Shown here piece after piece: positions 61,399 through 64,000 of a stretch of DNA of 64,000 nt. The notes beneath the pieces were generated by a model. It did not search any database and was not told where the DNA came from. It worked only from the letters and a program-made list of their open reading frames with translations. Every line of letters begins with the position of its first letter. Positions within the stretch are counted from its first letter, which is position 1. This DNA is from Osmia lignaria lignaria (taxonomy: Eukaryota; Arthropoda; Insecta; Hymenoptera; Megachilidae). The stretch is from the NCBI RefSeq assembly GCF_051020975.1, contig NW_027478159.1, forward strand, positions 6,030,501 through 6,094,500. The letters are read 5' to 3'. Both the position numbers and the translations under genes were made by a program.

Positions 61399-63715
61399 TT
61401 AAGAGACCTTTTTTGTAGAGAATTAAGTTTCCTACTTTTTATGTTCTATGATATTTTTTGATCAGATGCGTAGTTCTCGAGATATATCAAGATATCTAAA
61501 AGTTCCGAAGCCGCACCAACATAATAGAGATACAGAAACACCGTGGCCCCTTTCTTCGAGATAACTCTGCACTATTGCGAGCTGCAAATGCCACTTCCAG
61601 CTTAGCTGTGCAGAAGAAGAACAACAAGAAGAAGAAATATCTCGAAATATGTCCGTCAGGCCCCTTCCCTTGAGATAAATCTGCAAATATCTCGGAAACG
61701 AAGCGAGCTATGGCAAAATGTTAAGAGACCTTTTTTGTAGAGAATTAAGTTTCCTACTTTTTATGTTCTATGATATTTTTTGATCAGATGCGTAGTTCTC
61801 GAGATATATCAAGATATCTAAAAGTTCCGAAGCCGCACCAACATAATAGAGATACAGAAACACCGTGGCCCCTTTCTTCGAGATAACTCTGCACTATTGC
61901 GAGCTGCAAATGCCACTTCCAGCTTAGCTGTGCAGAAGAAGAACAACAAGAAGAAGAAATATCTCGAAATATGTCCGTCAGGACCCTTCCCTTGAGATAA
62001 ATCTGCAAATATCTCGGAAACGAAGCGAGCGATTGCAAAACGTTAAGAGACCTTTTTTGTAGAGAATTAAGTTTTCTACTTTTTATGTTCTATGATATTT
62101 TTCGATCAGATGCGCAGTTCTCGAGATATATCGAGATATTTAAAAGTTCCGAAGCCGCACCAACATAATAGAGATACAGAAACACCGTGGCCCCTTTCTT
62201 TGAGATAACTCTGCACTATTGCGAGCTGCAAATGCCACTTCCAGCTTAGCTGTGCAGAAGAAGAACAACAAGAAGAAGAAATATCTCGAAATATGTCCGT
62301 CAGGCCCCTTCCCTTGAGATAAATCTGCAAATATCTCGGAAATGAAGCGAGCTATGGCAAAATGTTAAGAGACCTTTTTTGTAGAGAATTAAGTTTCCTA
62401 CTTTTTATGTTCTATGATATTTTTTGATCAGATACGTAGTTCTCGAGATATATCAAGATATCTAAAAGTTCCGAAGCCGCACCAACATAATAGAGATACA
62501 GAAACACCGTGGCCCCTTTCTTCGAGATAACTCTGCACTATTGCGAGCTGCAAATGCCACTTCCAGCTTAGCTGTGCAGAAGAAGAACAACAAGAAGAAG
62601 AAATATCTCGAAAAATGTCCGTCAGGCCCCTTCCCTTGAGATAAATCTGCAAATATCTCGGAAACGAAGCGAGCTATGGCAAAATGTTAAGAGACCTTAT
62701 TTGTAGAGAATTAAGTTTCCTACTTTTTATGTTCTATGATATTTTTTGATCAGATGCGTAGTTCTCGAGATATATCAAGATATTTAAAAGTTCCGAAGCC
62801 GCACCAACATAATAGAGATACAGAAACACCGTGGCCCCTTTCTTCGAGATAACTCTGCACTATTGCGAGCTGCAAATGCCACTTCCAGCTTAGCTGTGCA
62901 GAAGAAGAACAACAAGAAGAAGAAATATCTCGAAAAATGTCCGTCAGGCCCCTTCCCTTGAGATAAATCTGCAAATATCTCGGAAACGAAGCGAGCTATG
63001 GCAAAATGTTAAGAGACCTTATTTGTAGAGAATTAAGTTTCCTACTTTTTATGTTCTATGATATTTTTTGATCAGATGCGTAGTTCTCGAGATATATCAA
63101 GATATTTAAAAGTTCCGAAGCCGCACCAACATAATAGAGATACAGAAACACCGTGGCCCCTTTCTTTGAGATAACTCTGCGCTATTGCGAGCTGGAAATG
63201 CCACTTCCAGTTTAGCTGTGCAGAAGAAGAACAACAAGAAGAGGAAATATCTCGAAATATGTCCGTCAGGCCCCTTCCCTTGAGATATATCTGCAAATAT
63301 CTCGGAAACGAAACGAGCTATGGCAAAATGTTAAGAGACCTTTTTTGTAGAGAATTCTGTTTCCTACAATTTATGTTCTATGATATTTTTTGATCAGAAG
63401 CGTAGTTTTCGAGATATATCGAGATATTTAAAAGATCCGAAGCCGCACCAACATAATAGAGATACAGAAACACCGTGGCCCCTTTCTTTGAGATAACTCT
63501 GCACTATTGCGAGCTGCAAATGCCACTTCCAGCTTAGCTGTGCAGAAGAAGAACAACAAGAAGAAGAAATATCTCGAAAAATGTCCGTCAGGCCCCTTCC
63601 CTTGAGATAAATCTGCAAATATCTCGGAAACGAAGCGAGGTATGGCAAAATGTTAAGAGACCTTATTTGTAGAGAATTAAGTTTCCTACTTTTTATGTTC
63701 TATGATATTTTTTGA

Positions 63716-64000
63716 TCAGATGCGTAGTTCTCGAGATATATCAAGATATTTAAAAGTTCCGAAGCCGCACCAACATAATAGAGATACAGAAACACCGTGG
63801 CCCCTTTCTTCGAGATAACTCTGCACTATTGCGAGCTGCAAATGCCACTTCCAGCTTAGCTGTGCAGAAGAAGAACAACAAGAAGAAGAAATATCTCGAA
63901 AAATGTCCGTCAGGCCCCTTCCCTTGAGATAAATCTGCAAATATCTCGGAAACGAAGCGAGCTATGGCAAAATGTTAAGAGACCTTATTTGTAGAGAATT
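63716..64000 (+). repeat. Partial monomer at the right edge
   Basis: The last 285 bases hold a monomer cut off at GTAGAGAATT, 37 bases before its expected end. It carries CTTCGAGATAAC and CGAAAAATGTCC, so the right-end subfamily continues beyond the window. Confidence 0.97.

Larger units (their letters stand above)
61140..61461 (+). repeat. Representative monomer, one base from the consensus
   Basis: By eye this copy differs from the majority sequence only at monomer position 28 (G for A, giving ATATATCGAG). It is used here for numbering. Landmarks in monomer coordinates: CTCGAG 15-20, palindrome GATATATC 20-27, CCGTGGCCCC 80-89, GCACTATTGC 108-117, CAGCTTAGCTG 137-147, GAA/CAA tract 151-176, AAATATCTCG at 174-183 and again at 224-233, CCGTCAGG 192-199, T-tract 270-275. 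Confidence 0.93.
1..64000 (+). repeat. 322-bp tandem satellite array filling the window
   Basis: Seen directly: a 322-bp unit repeats head to tail through the entire window, always in the same orientation, with no foreign sequence between copies. Anchors found in essentially every copy include TGATCAG or CGATCAG, AGTTCCGAAGCCGC, GAAACACCGTGGCC, the GAAGAAGAACAACAAG tract and TGTCCGTCAGGCC. There are 197 complete and two partial copies; both edges cut through a monomer, so the array extends beyond the window on both sides. Consensus GC is 126 of 322 bases. Known biology: megabase-scale arrays of this kind form centromeric or pericentromeric heterochromatin in animals and plants. The family and the species are not recognised. 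Confidence 0.99.
61140..64000 (+). repeat. Right-end block marked by CTTCGAGATAAC monomers
   Basis: TTTCTTCGAGATAAC, with C for T in the common TTTCTTTGAGATAAC, occurs at 61462, 61784, 62428, 62750 and 63716 and was not seen elsewhere. ATATCTAAAAG accompanies it in three of these. CGAAAAATGTCCG marks 62428, 62750, 63394 and 63716. A 966-bp spacing links 61140 with 62106 (both ATATATCGAG) and 61462 with 62428. The block runs off the window. Confidence 0.85.

Noticed and set aside
1..64000. CRISPR array
   Set aside because: The repeat unit is 322 bp with no unique spacers between short repeats; all parts of the unit are repeated. The sequence character is eukaryotic satellite.
1..64000. rDNA spacer, 5S rRNA, tRNA or snRNA gene cluster
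   Set aside because: No rRNA or tRNA sequence, cloverleaf or internal promoter boxes A and B were recognised in the monomer. The T-tracts alone (TTTTTT) do not establish a polymerase III unit.
1..64000. Tandem transposon or LTR remnants as the source of the repeat
   Set aside because: No terminal inverted repeats, target-site duplications, reverse transcriptase or transposase coding is visible in the 322 bp. An origin from an element fragment cannot be excluded without a database search.

Overview
The whole window is one uninterrupted tandem satellite DNA array. A single monomer of 322 bp (about 39% GC, 11 CpG sites in the consensus) runs head to tail on one strand from the first base to the last. 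Taking the TCAG of the TGATCAG motif as the start, there are 197 complete monomers (272-63715) plus a partial copy at each edge (1-271 and 63716-64000). No gene, RNA gene, transposon, inversion or non-satellite base run was found. The phase of the repeat proves this: 197 x 322 = 63434, the complete monomers span 63444 bp, and the +10 bp is fully explained by 13 odd-length monomers (three +1, one +1, four -1, five +2).

The context is a eukaryotic chromosome, most likely centromeric or pericentromeric heterochromatin. I do not recognise the satellite family. CpG is not visibly depleted, which fits an animal with little germline CpG methylation (an arthropod, for example) better than a vertebrate or plant. 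This is a weak inference.

The array is organised at several scales. (1) Each monomer holds an old internal duplication: a 50-bp and a 68-bp segment, both starting CCGT..GGCCCC, 112 bp apart. (2) Monomers fall into linked-variant subfamilies. (3) Subfamilies are arranged in higher-order repeats (HORs) that change along the window: a 6/5-mer at 1.9-5.4 kb, an 8/10-mer at 9.6-15.4 kb, a 5-mer of 1609 bp twice at 20.6-23.8 kb, 644-bp dimers around 27-30 kb, a 7-mer archetype with deletion variants at 31.2-41.5 kb, a 6/5-mer at 42.1-48.9 kb, an 8-mer of 2576 bp twice at 52.1-57.3 kb, and dimers/trimers from 57.3 kb to the end. (4) In the 31-41 kb block two private variants alternate from unit to unit, showing a further period of 3868 bp. 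Several monomers are visible hybrids of two subfamilies, which record unequal exchange inside the 322-bp unit.

A minus-strand frame of about 74 codons recurs in most monomers, but it begins at TTG rather than ATG, is broken in many copies, and changes frame with each monomer because 322 is not a multiple of 3. I do not call it a gene.
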